The position numbers were made by a program, and so were the translations under genes. DNA of 40,652 nucleotides from Chloroflexota bacterium. Its GTDB lineage: Bacteria > Chloroflexota > Dehalococcoidia > CAUJGQ01. The number at the start of each line of letters is the position of its first letter. Position 1 is the first letter of the stretch. The notes under the pieces are model-generated. The model did not search any database, was not told the origin of the DNA, and was given only the letters and a program-made list of their open reading frames with translations. The DNA lies in NCBI GenBank assembly GCA_963170165.1, contig CAUJGQ010000066.1, forward strand, positions 1-40,652, read 5' to 3'. Shown piece after piece: positions 7,213-15,123 of this stretch.

Positions 7213-8316
7213 ATGATCCCTGTTACCGACCTCGCGCGCCTTCACGCCGGCATCCGCCCGGAGATTGACGCCGCTGCCCGGCGGGTGCTGGACCGCAACT
7301 GGTTCATCCTCGGCCCAGAGGTAGAGCAGTTTGAGCTGGCGTTTGCGTCTGCCTGCGGTACGCGTTTCGCCGTTGGCTGCGCCTCGGGCACGGACGCCAT
7401 CACCCTGACGCTCAGGGCATTGGGCATCGGCCCGGGAGATGAGGTGATTCTGCCCGCGCTGACTGCGGCGCCCACCGCCGGCGGAGTCGTGGCGGCCGGG
7501 GCCGTACCCGTTTTCGCCGATGTGGACGCCGTCACCCGCACCATGGACCCGGCATCGGTGGAAGCGCACATGACCCCTCGCACGCGGGCGCTGCTGCCGG
7601 TGCATCTGTACGGCCGCCCGGCGGACATGGCGGCACTGACGGAGATTGCCGAGCACCATGGTCTGTTGCTGGTCGAAGACGCCGCCCAGGCACACGGCGC
7701 GCGCTGGCAGGGGCGGCCCGCCGGGTCGCTCGCGGTGGCGGGCTGCTTCAGCTTCTACCCCACTAAGAACCTGGGCGCGCTGGGTGACGGCGGCGCGGTG
7801 ACGGTAGATGACCCCGCGTTGGCGGGGCGGCTGCAGCGGCTGCGCAACCACGGCCAATCCGCGCGCTACCGGCACGAGGAGCACAGCGCAAACTCCCGGC
7901 TGGATGACCTGCAAGCGGCGTTTCTCTCCGCCAAGCTGCCACACCTGGAGCGCTGGAACGCCGAACGTCGCGCCCAGGCCGTCCGCTACCAGGCGCTGCT
8001 GGCAGGCGCACCGCTGCGGCTGCCACCGCCGGATGATGCCACCTGCCAATCCTGCTGGCATCTGTTCGTGGTGGAATCAGACGAGCGCGAGGCGCTGCGA
8101 GCGCGGCTGGCAGAGGCAGGCGTGGCCACTGACCTGCATTACCCCACGCCAGTGCATCTTCAGCCGGCGTACGCGGGCTATGGCAAGGGGCCGGGATCGC
8201 TGCCCGTTGCCGAACGGCTGGCAGCAACGGTGCTGTCGCTACCGCTGTTCCCCGGCATGACCGAGGACGAACAGGAGCAGGTGGCACGAGCCGTCCTCCA
8301 GGTTCCGGCCCGCTGA
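7213..8316 (+). CDS. DegT/DnrJ/EryC1/StrS family sugar aminotransferase
   Basis: PLP-dependent aminotransferase (367 aa) that converts a nucleotide-linked keto-sugar to an amino-sugar. Landmarks are NWFILGPEVEQFE at the N-terminus, the phosphate-binding CASGTDAITL, the PLP-pyridine Asp156 in LLLVEDAAQAHGA and the Schiff-base Lys185 in FYPTKNLGALGDGG. The C-terminal part has the usual RHEEHSANSRLDDLQAAF block. Length is normal for the family. AGGAG precedes the ATG. It is the fourth gene of the sugar operon, and together with the epimerase/dehydratase it implies a 3- or 4-amino-deoxysugar. No dTDP-sugar activation genes are in the window, so the nucleotide is unknown. Confidence 0.93.
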   Translation: MIPVTDLARLHAGIRPEIDAAARRVLDRNWFILGPEVEQFELAFASACGTRFAVGCASGTDAITLTLRALGIGPGDEVILPALTAAPTAGGVVAAGAVPVFADVDAVTRTMDPASVEAHMTPRTRALLPVHLYGRPADMAALTEIAEHHGLLLVEDAAQAHGARWQGRPAGSLAVAGCFSFYPTKNLGALGDGGAVTVDDPALAGRLQRLRNHGQSARYRHEEHSANSRLDDLQAAFLSAKLPHLERWNAERRAQAVRYQALLAGAPLRLPPPDDATCQSCWHLFVVESDEREALRARLAEAGVATDLHYPTPVHLQPAYAGYGKGPGSLPVAERLAATVLSLPLFPGMTEDEQEQVARAVLQVPAR

Positions 8317-8354
8317 TCACCGCATCACTACCATCTCGCATGAGGTCGGCCGCC

Positions 8355-9512
8355 ATGGACTTTGAGCTGAACGACGGACAGCGCATCATCCGCGACACTA
8401 CCCGCCGCTTCGCCGCGCAGGAGATCACACCGTACGTCCGTGAGCGCGAGCATGACGAGCAGTTCAGCATCGATGTATTGCGGCGGATGGCGGAGACGGG
8501 GCTGCTGGGCGGCCCCATCCCCGAGGCGTACGGTGGGGGGGGTGTGGACCATATCTCCTACGAGATCATCTGCGAGGAGATCGGCAAGGCCAGCCCCAGC
8601 GTCTTCACCACCGCTCTCACCGTGCAGATCTCCCTGGTGGCGCAAACCATTCTGAAGTGGGGCAGCGAGGAGCAGAAGCGACACTATCTGCCCAAGCTGT
8701 GTGCCGGTGAGCTGGCCGGTGCGTACGCGCTGACGGAGCCCAACGCCGGCTCCGACCCTGCTGGGATGCAGACCGCCGCCCGGCGCGAGGGGGATGACTT
8801 CCTGCTCAGTGGCCAGAAGATGTGGATCAGCAACGGTGGCCTGGCCGATGTGATCCTCGTCTTCGCCCAGACCGATCCGGCGCTTGGCCATCGCGGTATC
8901 ACCGGCTTCTTCGTCCCTGGTGATGCACCTGGCCTCACGCGGACAGCGATCAAGGGCAAGATGGGTCTGGGCGCGTCGAACACGGCGATGCTGTTCTTCG
9001 ACAATGTGCGCGTACCGGCCGCCTCAGTGCTGGGCGGCGCCGGCAACGGCTTCCGCGTGGCGATGAGCGCGCTGGACAACGGCCGCTTCTCGACGGCAGC
9101 CTGTGCGGTAGGGGTGGCCCAGGGCTGCTTGGAGGCGAGCGTCGCCTACGCCAAACAGCGGATGCAATTCGGTAAGCCGATCGGCGCGCACCAGCTGGTG
9201 CAAGAGATGATCGCCGACATAGCCGTCGACACGGAGGCAGCGCGTCTGCTGGTGCTCAAGGTCGCGGCGATGCGTGACCGGGGTGAGACGGCTTCCAAGG
9301 AAGTCTCGATGGCGAAGTACTATGCCTCCGAAGCTGCGGTCCGCGCCGCCCGCAACGCCATTCAGGTGCACGGCGGCATCGGCTATGTGAGCGAATACCC
9401 CGTCGAGCGCTACCTACGTGACGCCATCGCCCTCACGCTGTATGAGGGCACCACGCAGATCCAGAAGCTGATCATTGGCCGTGATACCCTGGGTATCGCC
9501 GCCTTCGGTTAG
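8355..9512 (+). CDS. Acyl-CoA dehydrogenase
   Basis: FAD-dependent dehydrogenase of 385 aa catalysing alpha,beta-desaturation of an acyl-CoA, passing electrons to ETF. Signature 1 is AYALTEPNAGSDPAG, the FAD-binding segment is KMWISNGGLADVILVFA, signature 2 is QVHGGIGYVSEYPVERYLRD and the catalytic Glu lies in LYEGTTQIQ near the C-terminus. The ATG at 8355 is chosen because GAGGT is 8 bases upstream; an ATG at 8340 would add five residues. A run of eight G (8535-8542) encodes the Gly-rich loop YGGGGVD but leaves the frame open. The following gene is a crotonase, so the pair covers two successive beta-oxidation steps. Chain length is unknown. Confidence 0.95.
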   Translation: MDFELNDGQRIIRDTTRRFAAQEITPYVREREHDEQFSIDVLRRMAETGLLGGPIPEAYGGGGVDHISYEIICEEIGKASPSVFTTALTVQISLVAQTILKWGSEEQKRHYLPKLCAGELAGAYALTEPNAGSDPAGMQTAARREGDDFLLSGQKMWISNGGLADVILVFAQTDPALGHRGITGFFVPGDAPGLTRTAIKGKMGLGASNTAMLFFDNVRVPAASVLGGAGNGFRVAMSALDNGRFSTAACAVGVAQGCLEASVAYAKQRMQFGKPIGAHQLVQEMIADIAVDTEAARLLVLKVAAMRDRGETASKEVSMAKYYASEAAVRAARNAIQVHGGIGYVSEYPVERYLRDAIALTLYEGTTQIQKLIIGRDTLGIAAFG

Positions 9513-9581
9513 CGGTCGCACCGCTGCCCCAAGGCATGCGACGATGGATAAGCGAAGCGCACAAGGGAAGGGAGCCCCGCG

Positions 9582-10370
9582 ATGGAGTACCACGACCTGC
9601 TTGTCGAGACCGTAGACAGCATCTGCACGATCACGCTCAACCGGCCGGAGCGGCTGAACGCGATCAGCGGGCCGATGCTGCGCGGCTTTTCCCAGGCGCT
9701 TCAGGCGGCGGACGCCGACGCTGAGGTGCGGGCCATCATCATTACCGGCGCCGGCCGCGGCTTCTGCGCCGGGCTGGACCTGAAGGACTTCCAGACCGGC
9801 GTTGGCCCCGGTACCGGTGCGGGCACGACCCGCTTCAGCCTGCAAGACTCGCCACCCGTGGTGCTCCACCGCACGGACAAGCCGGTAGTCTGCGCGCTCA
9901 ACGGCGCCGCTGCCGGTTACGGCATGGACTTGGCGCTGGGCTGTGACATCCGCATCAGCTCCGACCAGGGCAAGCTGGCAGCGGTGGCCGTGCGCCGCAA
10001 CGTGTTGCCGGAGAGCGGCGGCACGTGGCTGCTACCGCGGCTGGTGGGTTGGGCCAAGGCAGCCGAGGTGGCGTTTATGGGCAAGGTGCTGGACGCCGAG
10101 GAGAGCCTGCGCCTGGGGCTCGTTAACAAAGTCGTCCCGCACGACGACCTGATGACCGAGGCCCGCGCCTGGGCGGCCGAAATCGCATCCTGCGCTCCGT
10201 CCGCCGTGCAGGCCACCAAACGGATGATGCGCCTGGGCATGGATGAGACCTTCGAGGCGAACGTGCATCACGTCTACCTCCAGTTGCTGCCGCTGTTCCG
10301 CTCCGAGGACTTCCGCGAGGGCGTCAAGGCCTTCGGCGAGCGCCGCCAGCCTGCATTCACCGGCCGCTAG
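9582..10370 (+). CDS. Enoyl-CoA hydratase/isomerase family protein (variant active site)
   Basis: Crotonase-fold protein of 262 aa. The CoA/oxyanion motif GAGRGFCAGLDLKDF (57-71) and AGYGMDLALGCDIR are clear. By alignment with the canonical copy at 2386-3123, the first catalytic Glu is Asp116 and the second position is Ala136, although LPESGGT supplies a Glu144 close by. Activity is therefore likely but may differ from standard hydration, for example isomerase or another crotonase reaction. GGGAAGGGAG lies upstream of the ATG. It is 69 bases after the acyl-CoA dehydrogenase, most likely in the same transcript. An apparent C-terminal trimerisation helix, KAFGERRQPAFTGR, is normal for the family. 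Confidence 0.9.
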   Translation: MEYHDLLVETVDSICTITLNRPERLNAISGPMLRGFSQALQAADADAEVRAIIITGAGRGFCAGLDLKDFQTGVGPGTGAGTTRFSLQDSPPVVLHRTDKPVVCALNGAAAGYGMDLALGCDIRISSDQGKLAAVAVRRNVLPESGGTWLLPRLVGWAKAAEVAFMGKVLDAEESLRLGLVNKVVPHDDLMTEARAWAAEIASCAPSAVQATKRMMRLGMDETFEANVHHVYLQLLPLFRSEDFREGVKAFGERRQPAFTGR

Positions 10371-10385
10371 CGCGGCGGGGTCTGC

Positions 10386-10412
10386 CGGGGGGTGGACCCG
10401 CCCCGCCCCCCG
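10386..10412 (+). terminator. Possible GC hairpin after the crotonase gene
   Basis: CGGGGGG (10386-10392) can pair with CCCCCCG (10406-10412) around a 13-base loop, just after the crotonase stop codon. There is no T-run, and G/C homopolymers pair easily by chance in this genome, so the call is weak. Confidence 0.35.
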
Positions 10413-10440
10413 CAATCCTGTATCACATAAGGGCGCATGC

Positions 10441-11145
10441 ATGGGCGGTCTGACAGAGTTCGCAATCGACCTGATGCGGGACCTGTTCGACCGCTGGGGG
10501 TACCTTGTCGTCTTTCTGGGGACGATGACCGAGAACCTGCTGTTTCTCGGCGTCGTCATCCCCGGTGCCCTGGTGTTGCTGCTGGCCGGCATCAGCGCAG
10601 AAGACCGGTTGCTCGACCTGCGCTGGGCGCTGGCGCTGGGGGTGCTGGGCACGTCGCTGGGCGACACGCTGTCCTATGTCGCCGGCCGCTTTGGCTGGCG
10701 GCGGGCGCTACGCCATGCCGAAGATCTGCCACTGATGGGTACGGTTCGCAGTGCGCTGCTGCGCCGCTCGGGCCTGTTCGTACTTTCGTATCACTTCCTC
10801 GGCTACACCCGCGTGCTCGGGCCGATCACCGCCGGGGCATTGCGACTGCCGTTCAAGCGGTGGTTTATCTTCGATCTGATGGGCGCGATGCTGTGGGTCT
10901 CTGCTTACGTGTTCGGCGGCTACTTGCTGGCGCGTGCCGGGCTCAGCTTCGAAGAAATGCGCGAGCACGCCGGCAAGCTTGACCGCGTGCTGCTGGTGCT
11001 GTCCATCGGCGGCGCCGGTATCGCCCTGCTGTACCTTCGCCGCCGCCAGCGCAACCATGCCCGCAACACTGCCGCCCCGGAGCCCGCAGGTACCGAGCCC
11101 GAGCCGGTGGCGGATGAGCAGGCGGCGGGCGGCCCTCGCGGCTAG
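10441..11145 (+). CDS. DedA/SNARE-associated (VTT domain) family membrane protein
   Basis: Polytopic inner-membrane protein of 234 aa in the DedA family, members of which help move undecaprenyl phosphate or other lipids across the membrane. Seen here: an N-terminal segment TENLLFLGVVIPGALVLLLA, the re-entrant Gly/Asp region GTSLGDTLSYVAGRFG, the conserved RVLGPITAGALRLPF motif and terminal hydrophobic helices. The usual acidic residue in the PGE motif is Ala (VIPGALVLLL). The C-terminal 40 residues are Arg-rich then Pro/Glu-rich and cytosolic in character. The start at ATG 10441 has only a weak AAGGG ribosome-binding site. Its 3' end overlaps the convergent small gene by four bases. Confidence 0.88.
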   Translation: MGGLTEFAIDLMRDLFDRWGYLVVFLGTMTENLLFLGVVIPGALVLLLAGISAEDRLLDLRWALALGVLGTSLGDTLSYVAGRFGWRRALRHAEDLPLMGTVRSALLRRSGLFVLSYHFLGYTRVLGPITAGALRLPFKRWFIFDLMGAMLWVSAYVFGGYLLARAGLSFEEMREHAGKLDRVLLVLSIGGAGIALLYLRRRQRNHARNTAAPEPAGTEPEPVADEQAAGGPRG

Positions 11146-11441
11146 CGCCCCTCCAGCCAGCGCACCACCCGCCCCAATTCGTCATGCAGGTACAGCCGCG
11201 CATCCTCGTAGAAGCCGCGCCAGTCTGCGCACGTTTGGAGCTCGGGATGGTCCGCATGGGCGAGCACCAGTGCATCGCCCGGTGACACCTTCGGCCAATC
11301 CGCTCGCGCGAACACATGGATATACACCGTCCCACCGTCGTCCGTGAAGCCCACGCGCGCCAGCGCGCCAGCCAGCAAGTCCTTCCGCCCCAGGCGCAGC
11401 AACTCCCCCCGCAGTTCCCGCTCGATCCGCCGCAGTGACAT
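11142..11441 (-). CDS. Conserved-looking small protein of unknown function (99 aa)
   Basis: Family not recognised. A soluble protein with an N-terminal basic helix (LRRIERELRGELLRLG), a central beta-like segment GGTVYIHVFARADWP and a C-terminal acidic/aromatic helix ending RVVRWLEGR. Codon usage and the absence of a better competing frame support it as real. GGGAG lies rather far (about 12 bases) upstream of the ATG, and TAGAAT at 11484-11489 could be its -10 box. It is convergent with DedA, overlapping its stop by four bases, and divergent from the zinc-ribbon gene. Confidence 0.6.
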   Translation of the reverse strand: MSLRRIERELRGELLRLGRKDLLAGALARVGFTDDGGTVYIHVFARADWPKVSPGDALVLAHADHPELQTCADWRGFYEDARLYLHDELGRVVRWLEGR

Positions 11442-11575
11442 GGGCTCGATCTACTCCCGTTATCGGGCGCCAGTTGCCGCCCCATTCTATTCCTGCGCTC
11501 GCTCCACAGCGGCGCGGCGGTGCGCTAGGATCGGGGGGCGCCCGCACCGAGGCCGGGCGGCCCAGAGGTGAACCA

Positions 11576-11857
11576 ATGCCCGTGTACGAGTATCGCTGCG
11601 GCGGCTGCGGCCACCGCTTTGAGAAGCTGATTCGTTCGGTGGCGGCCGCCGGTCCGGCCGTGTGTCCCCAGTGCCAGTCCAGCGGCGCGCAGCGGGAGAT
11701 GTCCCGCTTCGCCTATCACCGCTCGTTGCAGATGCAGATCGAGCAGATTGATCCGCAGATCGATAAGGAGCTGGACTGGGCTGACAGCCTCAATCCCGAG
11801 CCGGCCACCAGCCGCATCAACGTGGACTTCGACCGCGAGCTGCCACCGAGCGCGTAG
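11576..11857 (+). CDS. FmdB family zinc-ribbon protein
   Basis: A 93-aa protein with an N-terminal FmdB-type zinc ribbon: MPVYEYRCGGCGHRFEKL, then CPQC, giving two CxxC pairs that should bind one Zn. The remaining 60 residues are acidic and lack a known domain. FmdB proteins are described as putative regulators; no definite target is known. The ATG at 11576 is chosen because AGAGGTGA lies 6-7 bases upstream and the zinc ribbon starts immediately. In the leader, CGGTGCG (11518-11524) can pair with CGCACCG (11543-11549). The gene precedes the secreted protease on the same strand. Confidence 0.88.
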   Translation: MPVYEYRCGGCGHRFEKLIRSVAAAGPAVCPQCQSSGAQREMSRFAYHRSLQMQIEQIDPQIDKELDWADSLNPEPATSRINVDFDRELPPSA

Positions 11858-11858
11858 C

Positions 11859-11889
11859 GGCATGCCAGCCTGTCAAGTTCTTGCATGCC
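11859..11889 (+). promoter_or_regulatory. Hairpin 1 of the structured intergenic region (possible fmdB terminator)
   Basis: GGCATGC (11859-11865) pairs perfectly with GCATGCC (11883-11889) around a 17-base loop. It starts two bases after the FmdB stop codon and abuts hairpin 2 (shared bases 11888-11889). No U-tract follows, so termination is uncertain. Its 5' part includes a 15-base match to the tRNA-Asp anticodon arm. Confidence 0.55.
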
Positions 11890-11940
11890 TCCACCGATTA
11901 AGCAGATAAGCCGCCCTCGTGCACGGCGGTTCGGTGGAGG
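11888..11940 (+). promoter_or_regulatory. Hairpin 2 sequestering the metalloprotease ribosome-binding site
   Basis: CCTCCACCGA (11888-11897) is perfectly complementary to TCGGTGGAGG (11931-11940). The latter contains the GGAGG that serves the ATG at 11948. An inner stem, GCCGCC (11910-11915) with GGCGGT (11925-11930), stacks inside it. In RNA this would hide the ribosome-binding site, as in RNA thermometers, riboswitches or protein-controlled leaders. No known riboswitch class was recognised. Confidence 0.65.
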
Positions 11941-11947
11941 TGCCATC

Positions 11948-13561
11948 ATGCCATCAATCCCGCGGCGGCTGCTGGCCATCGCGGCCACCCTTGTCCTGTC
12001 CTTCGCGTTTGCCGCTCCCGCACACGCCGAAGAGCCGGAGAGTTCCTTCGTCTACTCCGACACCGTTCACTCCTATCACCCATCGCTTGATGGTTTTGTG
12101 CCACCACGGATGCAGGTCAGCCGCGCGCCAAAGACGTGCGCGGAACTCAGCCCGTCCTTTGACAACGCCACATTGGTGCACACCGAGACCACGCTGGGCG
12201 CAGGCGGCAGCGGTTCGCGGCTGTGCGTGTATGAGGACCGGCAGTGGGACTCGGCCTTTGCCGTACTGCTGAACCAGAAGAACCTGGCGGAGTGGCGCAC
12301 CAGCAAGGCGCAGTACCTCCCGTTGCTCGCCCGCAGCGGTATGGACCTGTGCCGCATCGGCTTCTGGGGCTCGCTGGACAGCACGATCAAACGCACGATG
12401 TCCACCCCTGACCGGCACGACGCCGGCCAGGCCTGCCAGCCGCAGATCTTCGCCCATGGCCCGGACAGCGAGGCGCGGTTAGAGGAAGTGCGCGGAGCTG
12501 TGGAGCGATCGATGGCGGCCGCGCAGGAGATCTTCGGCTGGACGCTGAGCTTCCCCATCCGCGTGCACGCCTACGATGACCACATCGCCTTCGTCAACGG
12601 CATCTGGCTGGAAGGCGGCGACGACGATGTCACGCCCCGGGAGATGGAGAACGTGCGCGGTGTGGCGATGGGTATCGCCAACGGCATGTACGGCTTCCTG
12701 CTTGACCTGTCCGGCTTCAAGGATGAGGCAGGGCTGACCATGTTGGTGTCGCACGAGTACGCCCACATCATGCAGGGTGGAATGATGGGCAACACCTCAA
12801 ATCTGCCGTACTGGGCGGTGGAAGGCGGCGCCGAGTACTTCGCCTCAAAGGTGGTGGGGGAGGATGAGTCGCACATCGCCAAGCGCTTCCGCAGCGCCGT
12901 GTTTGAGCAGTTCTCGCGCACACCGCCGGCGCTCAAGTCATTGGTCAAGCGGCCCTCCGGCGACAAGCTGAACCTGGCTGCCTACTCACGCGGGCTGGCA
13001 GCGTTCCGCTTTCTGGAGAAATCCTGGGATGCGGACACCTACCGCCGCCTGCACCAGGACTACCCCACCGGCAACCCCGATCGCTTCCTGGCCGGCGTCA
13101 CCCACATCACCGGCCAGAGCTTGGACGACTTCGACGCGGCACTGGGCGAGTGGCTCACCCAGCAGGTGGATGCAGTGTCCGCGGTTCCCAACCCACCGCA
13201 GACATCGATCCAGCCCGGCAGTGCCGTCGCCTATCTCGCCACCGTGCGATTGATCGGCCGGCAGCAGTTCGACGAAGTCAGCAGCTACACCCACAATGAT
13301 TCGGCGCTTACTATCTTGGTCGAATGGCGCTGCCTGACCAAGACGGCGAAGGCGGAAGTCAAGCTGTACCGGCCCGACGGCCAGGTGTTCGGCACAACCT
13401 CCCTCAGCCTGGCCCAGAGTTGTGGCGAGGCCGACGCCATCGCCACCAGCCTGGACGCCGGTCAGCCGGGACGTACCATGCGCTCCTATCCGGGTCAGTG
13501 GCGTATCGAGGTGTACGTCGAGAAGGCGCTACAGGCGACGACGAGCTTTGCAGTGGAGTGA
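11948..13561 (+). CDS. Secreted gluzincin-type zinc metalloprotease (peptidase MA-like)
   Basis: Exported 537-aa protein. Residues 1-27 are a signal peptide (basic MPSIPRR, hydrophobic core, APAHA cleavage site). The catalytic motif is HEYAH at His269-Glu270-His273, with the third zinc ligand probably Glu292 in AVEGGAEYFAS, the pattern of peptidase MA/M1-type gluzincins. The N-terminal domain (about 28-175) is Cys-containing and unassigned; the C-terminal 110 residues look beta-rich and may bind substrate or surface. The ATG at 11948 is preferred to ATG 11885 because of the signal peptide and the GGAGGT 7 bases upstream. That site is held in a hairpin, so translation may be regulated. Substrate unknown. 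Confidence 0.85.
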   Translation: MPSIPRRLLAIAATLVLSFAFAAPAHAEEPESSFVYSDTVHSYHPSLDGFVPPRMQVSRAPKTCAELSPSFDNATLVHTETTLGAGGSGSRLCVYEDRQWDSAFAVLLNQKNLAEWRTSKAQYLPLLARSGMDLCRIGFWGSLDSTIKRTMSTPDRHDAGQACQPQIFAHGPDSEARLEEVRGAVERSMAAAQEIFGWTLSFPIRVHAYDDHIAFVNGIWLEGGDDDVTPREMENVRGVAMGIANGMYGFLLDLSGFKDEAGLTMLVSHEYAHIMQGGMMGNTSNLPYWAVEGGAEYFASKVVGEDESHIAKRFRSAVFEQFSRTPPALKSLVKRPSGDKLNLAAYSRGLAAFRFLEKSWDADTYRRLHQDYPTGNPDRFLAGVTHITGQSLDDFDAALGEWLTQQVDAVSAVPNPPQTSIQPGSAVAYLATVRLIGRQQFDEVSSYTHNDSALTILVEWRCLTKTAKAEVKLYRPDGQVFGTTSLSLAQSCGEADAIATSLDAGQPGRTMRSYPGQWRIEVYVEKALQATTSFAVE

Positions 13562-13579
13562 ACCGGCATCCAGTAACCG

Positions 13580-13610
13580 GAGGATCGGGCAGGGAAAGGG
13601 CCCGATCCTC
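13580..13610 (+). terminator. Hairpin between convergent protease and GntR genes
   Basis: GAGGATCGGGC (13580-13590) pairs perfectly with GCCCGATCCTC (13600-13610), an 11-bp stem with a 9-base loop. It lies 19 bases after the protease stop and can serve both convergent genes. No clear T-run. Confidence 0.7.
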
Positions 13611-13666
13611 AGCAGGTTGTCGGTCGTCGCCTGGCATGCCCCAGACGCCGTCAGCCGAACGCGGGG

Positions 13667-14410
13667 TTATCCCGCCGCCGGCAACGGAATGCGGAGCATG
13701 AGCAGGGCCTTGTCGCGGGCGCGGTTGAGGTGAGCGGTCATGGCGGCGGCGGCGCGCTCGGGGTCGGCGGCCTCGATGGCGCGCAGCACCTCCCAATGAC
13801 CAGCAATGGAAGCGGGCAGGCCGCTGGCGCGGCGGGCAGGCTCGCGCACCTCCCCTAACATCCGCATCACCCCTTCCACCAGCCGGGTCATCACCGGATT
13901 GCCGCTGACCCGGGCCAGGCGCACGTGAAAGCGGGCGTCATCGGCGCTGGTATAGCGGCCGGCTTCGAGCAGCGCCTGTTGTTGCTCCACCATTTGGCGG
14001 AGTGCAGCCACGTCCTCCGCACGGGCCCGCTGGGCGGCGAGCCGCACCACACCCGGCTCGACGATGGCCCGCACCTCGAACAGGTGCAGGACACCGCGAT
14101 CATCCACGGAGACCGGCCCGGCCGGCACCTGCACCAGCCGCTCCAGTCCCTGCGGCCGGACGAACGTGCCGCGTCCCTGATGGCTCTCCACCAGCCCGCG
14201 ACTTTCCAGCGTGCGAATCGCCTCGCGCACTGAGGCACGGCTGACGGCGTACGCCTCGCTGAGCGTGCGCTCGGAGGGCAGGCGCTGACCAGGACGGAGC
14301 ACACCACCGGCGATCTCCGCCGCCAGCCGCTCCTCCAGATTCCGCGCTACCGTCCGCCGCACACGGTCTGCCGGTTCCCTGCCGCTCACCACACCGCCCC
14401 CCGGCGCCAC
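13667..14410 (-). CDS. FadR-type GntR family transcriptional regulator
   Basis: DNA-binding regulator of 247 aa. The winged helix-turn-helix spans about residues 25-95 (LRPGQRLPSERTLSEAYAVS, then ASVREAIRTLESRGL and GRGTFV). The rest is an all-helical FCD ligand-binding domain (EVRAIVEPGVVRLAA, DDARFHVRLARVSGNPVM, GHWEVLRAIEAADPERAAAA). FCD regulators typically sense carboxylic acids or acyl-CoA-like metabolites. The start is ambiguous: GTG 14410 or GTG 14389, with no convincing ribosome-binding site for either. It follows the YceI and VOC genes on the same strand and may control them or the nearby acyl-CoA genes; no matching operator was proven. Confidence 0.9.
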   Translation of the reverse strand: MAPGGGVVSGREPADRVRRTVARNLEERLAAEIAGGVLRPGQRLPSERTLSEAYAVSRASVREAIRTLESRGLVESHQGRGTFVRPQGLERLVQVPAGPVSVDDRGVLHLFEVRAIVEPGVVRLAAQRARAEDVAALRQMVEQQQALLEAGRYTSADDARFHVRLARVSGNPVMTRLVEGVMRMLGEVREPARRASGLPASIAGHWEVLRAIEAADPERAAAAMTAHLNRARDKALLMLRIPLPAAG

Positions 14411-14487
14411 GAGCCGTTGCGCTCCGCACCCCTCGTGGCACGCGGCCAGTCTACACGCCGCACCCAGAGGGCGGAAGCGCGGGCCCG

Positions 14488-15027
14488 CTAGCGTTCGCTC
14501 GGGGACAGCTCAAGCAGCGCCGCGCGCACGTCTTCATCGGTGATGTACGCTCCCCCGCGCGCCTCGCGAAGCGCCTGCGCTCGGCGGATGATCGCCGCCT
14601 GTGCTAGTCCGGCGGGCGGCGGAGTGAGCCAGCATAGCAGCTCGATGGTGACGCCATTGGGGTCCTTGAAGTAGATGGAGCGCTCGTAGCCACGGTCCAC
14701 CGGCCCTTCGCAAGGGATACCGGCACGTTCCAGCCGGCGCATCCCCTCCTCCAGTCCACCGCTGTCCACATCGAGCGCCAGATGGTCCATCCAGCCGGAG
14801 CCAGAGCGGGCCGGTTCATAGGTAGCCGCCGCTTCATCCTTGGGCACAAAGTAGGCAATGAAGTTGTCATTGCCCGCAGCGAAGAACAGGTGCTCCTCCG
14901 ACGGGTAGTCCAGATTGTCCTGGCGCAGCACCAGCTCCATACCCAGGATCTCGGTGTAGAACCGGATAGTCTCGGCATTCTTCGCGCCGGAGAACGCCGG
15001 GTGGGAGATCCGCAAGGTCAGCGACAT
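14488..15027 (-). CDS. VOC superfamily (glyoxalase/dioxygenase-fold) protein
   Basis: A 179-aa protein of the vicinal-oxygen-chelate fold with paired beta-alpha-beta-beta-beta modules. ISHPAFSGAKNAETIRFYTE gives the first module with candidate metal ligand His; WMDHLALDVDS gives the second His; IYFKDPNGVTIELLCW supplies the C-terminal Glu ligand. The last 40 residues form a helical extension ending RAALLELSPSER. The ATG at 15027 is favoured because the family fold begins there; an upstream ATG at 15060 adds 11 residues. It lies between YceI and the GntR regulator. Function could be lyase, dioxygenase or resistance; not decidable. Confidence 0.87.
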   Translation of the reverse strand: MSLTLRISHPAFSGAKNAETIRFYTEILGMELVLRQDNLDYPSEEHLFFAAGNDNFIAYFVPKDEAAATYEPARSGSGWMDHLALDVDSGGLEEGMRRLERAGIPCEGPVDRGYERSIYFKDPNGVTIELLCWLTPPPAGLAQAAIIRRAQALREARGGAYITDEDVRAALLELSPSER

Positions 15028-15083
15028 TCCTGCACCCCCGTGATCGCTCGCTGCCGGCAAATCTCACGCACCTGGGGAAGTGC

Positions 15084-15112
15084 CGGGGGATGCGCCGGCT
15101 GCACATCCCCCG
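15084..15112 (-). terminator. Hairpin downstream of the YceI gene
   Basis: CGGGGGATG (15084-15092) pairs perfectly with CATCCCCCG (15104-15112) around an 11-base loop, 11 bases past the YceI stop on the minus strand. No T-run, so it could be a partial terminator or processing element between YceI and the VOC gene. Confidence 0.6.
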
Positions 15113-15123
15113 TGTCACGGCCG

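Noticed and set aside
4593-8316. Sugar operon as part of an antibiotic or secondary-metabolite cluster
   Set aside because: No PKS, NRPS, dTDP-sugar activation or export genes are present. A cell-surface glycan or lipid modification role is simpler.
8535-8542. G8 tract as evidence of a frameshifted acyl-CoA dehydrogenase
   Set aside because: The gene is full length and all family signatures are in one frame on both sides of the tract.
11861-11875. tRNA-Asp fragment as an integration attachment site
   Set aside because: No integrase, no island boundary and only 15 bases from the anticodon arm rather than the tRNA 3' end that integrases usually use.
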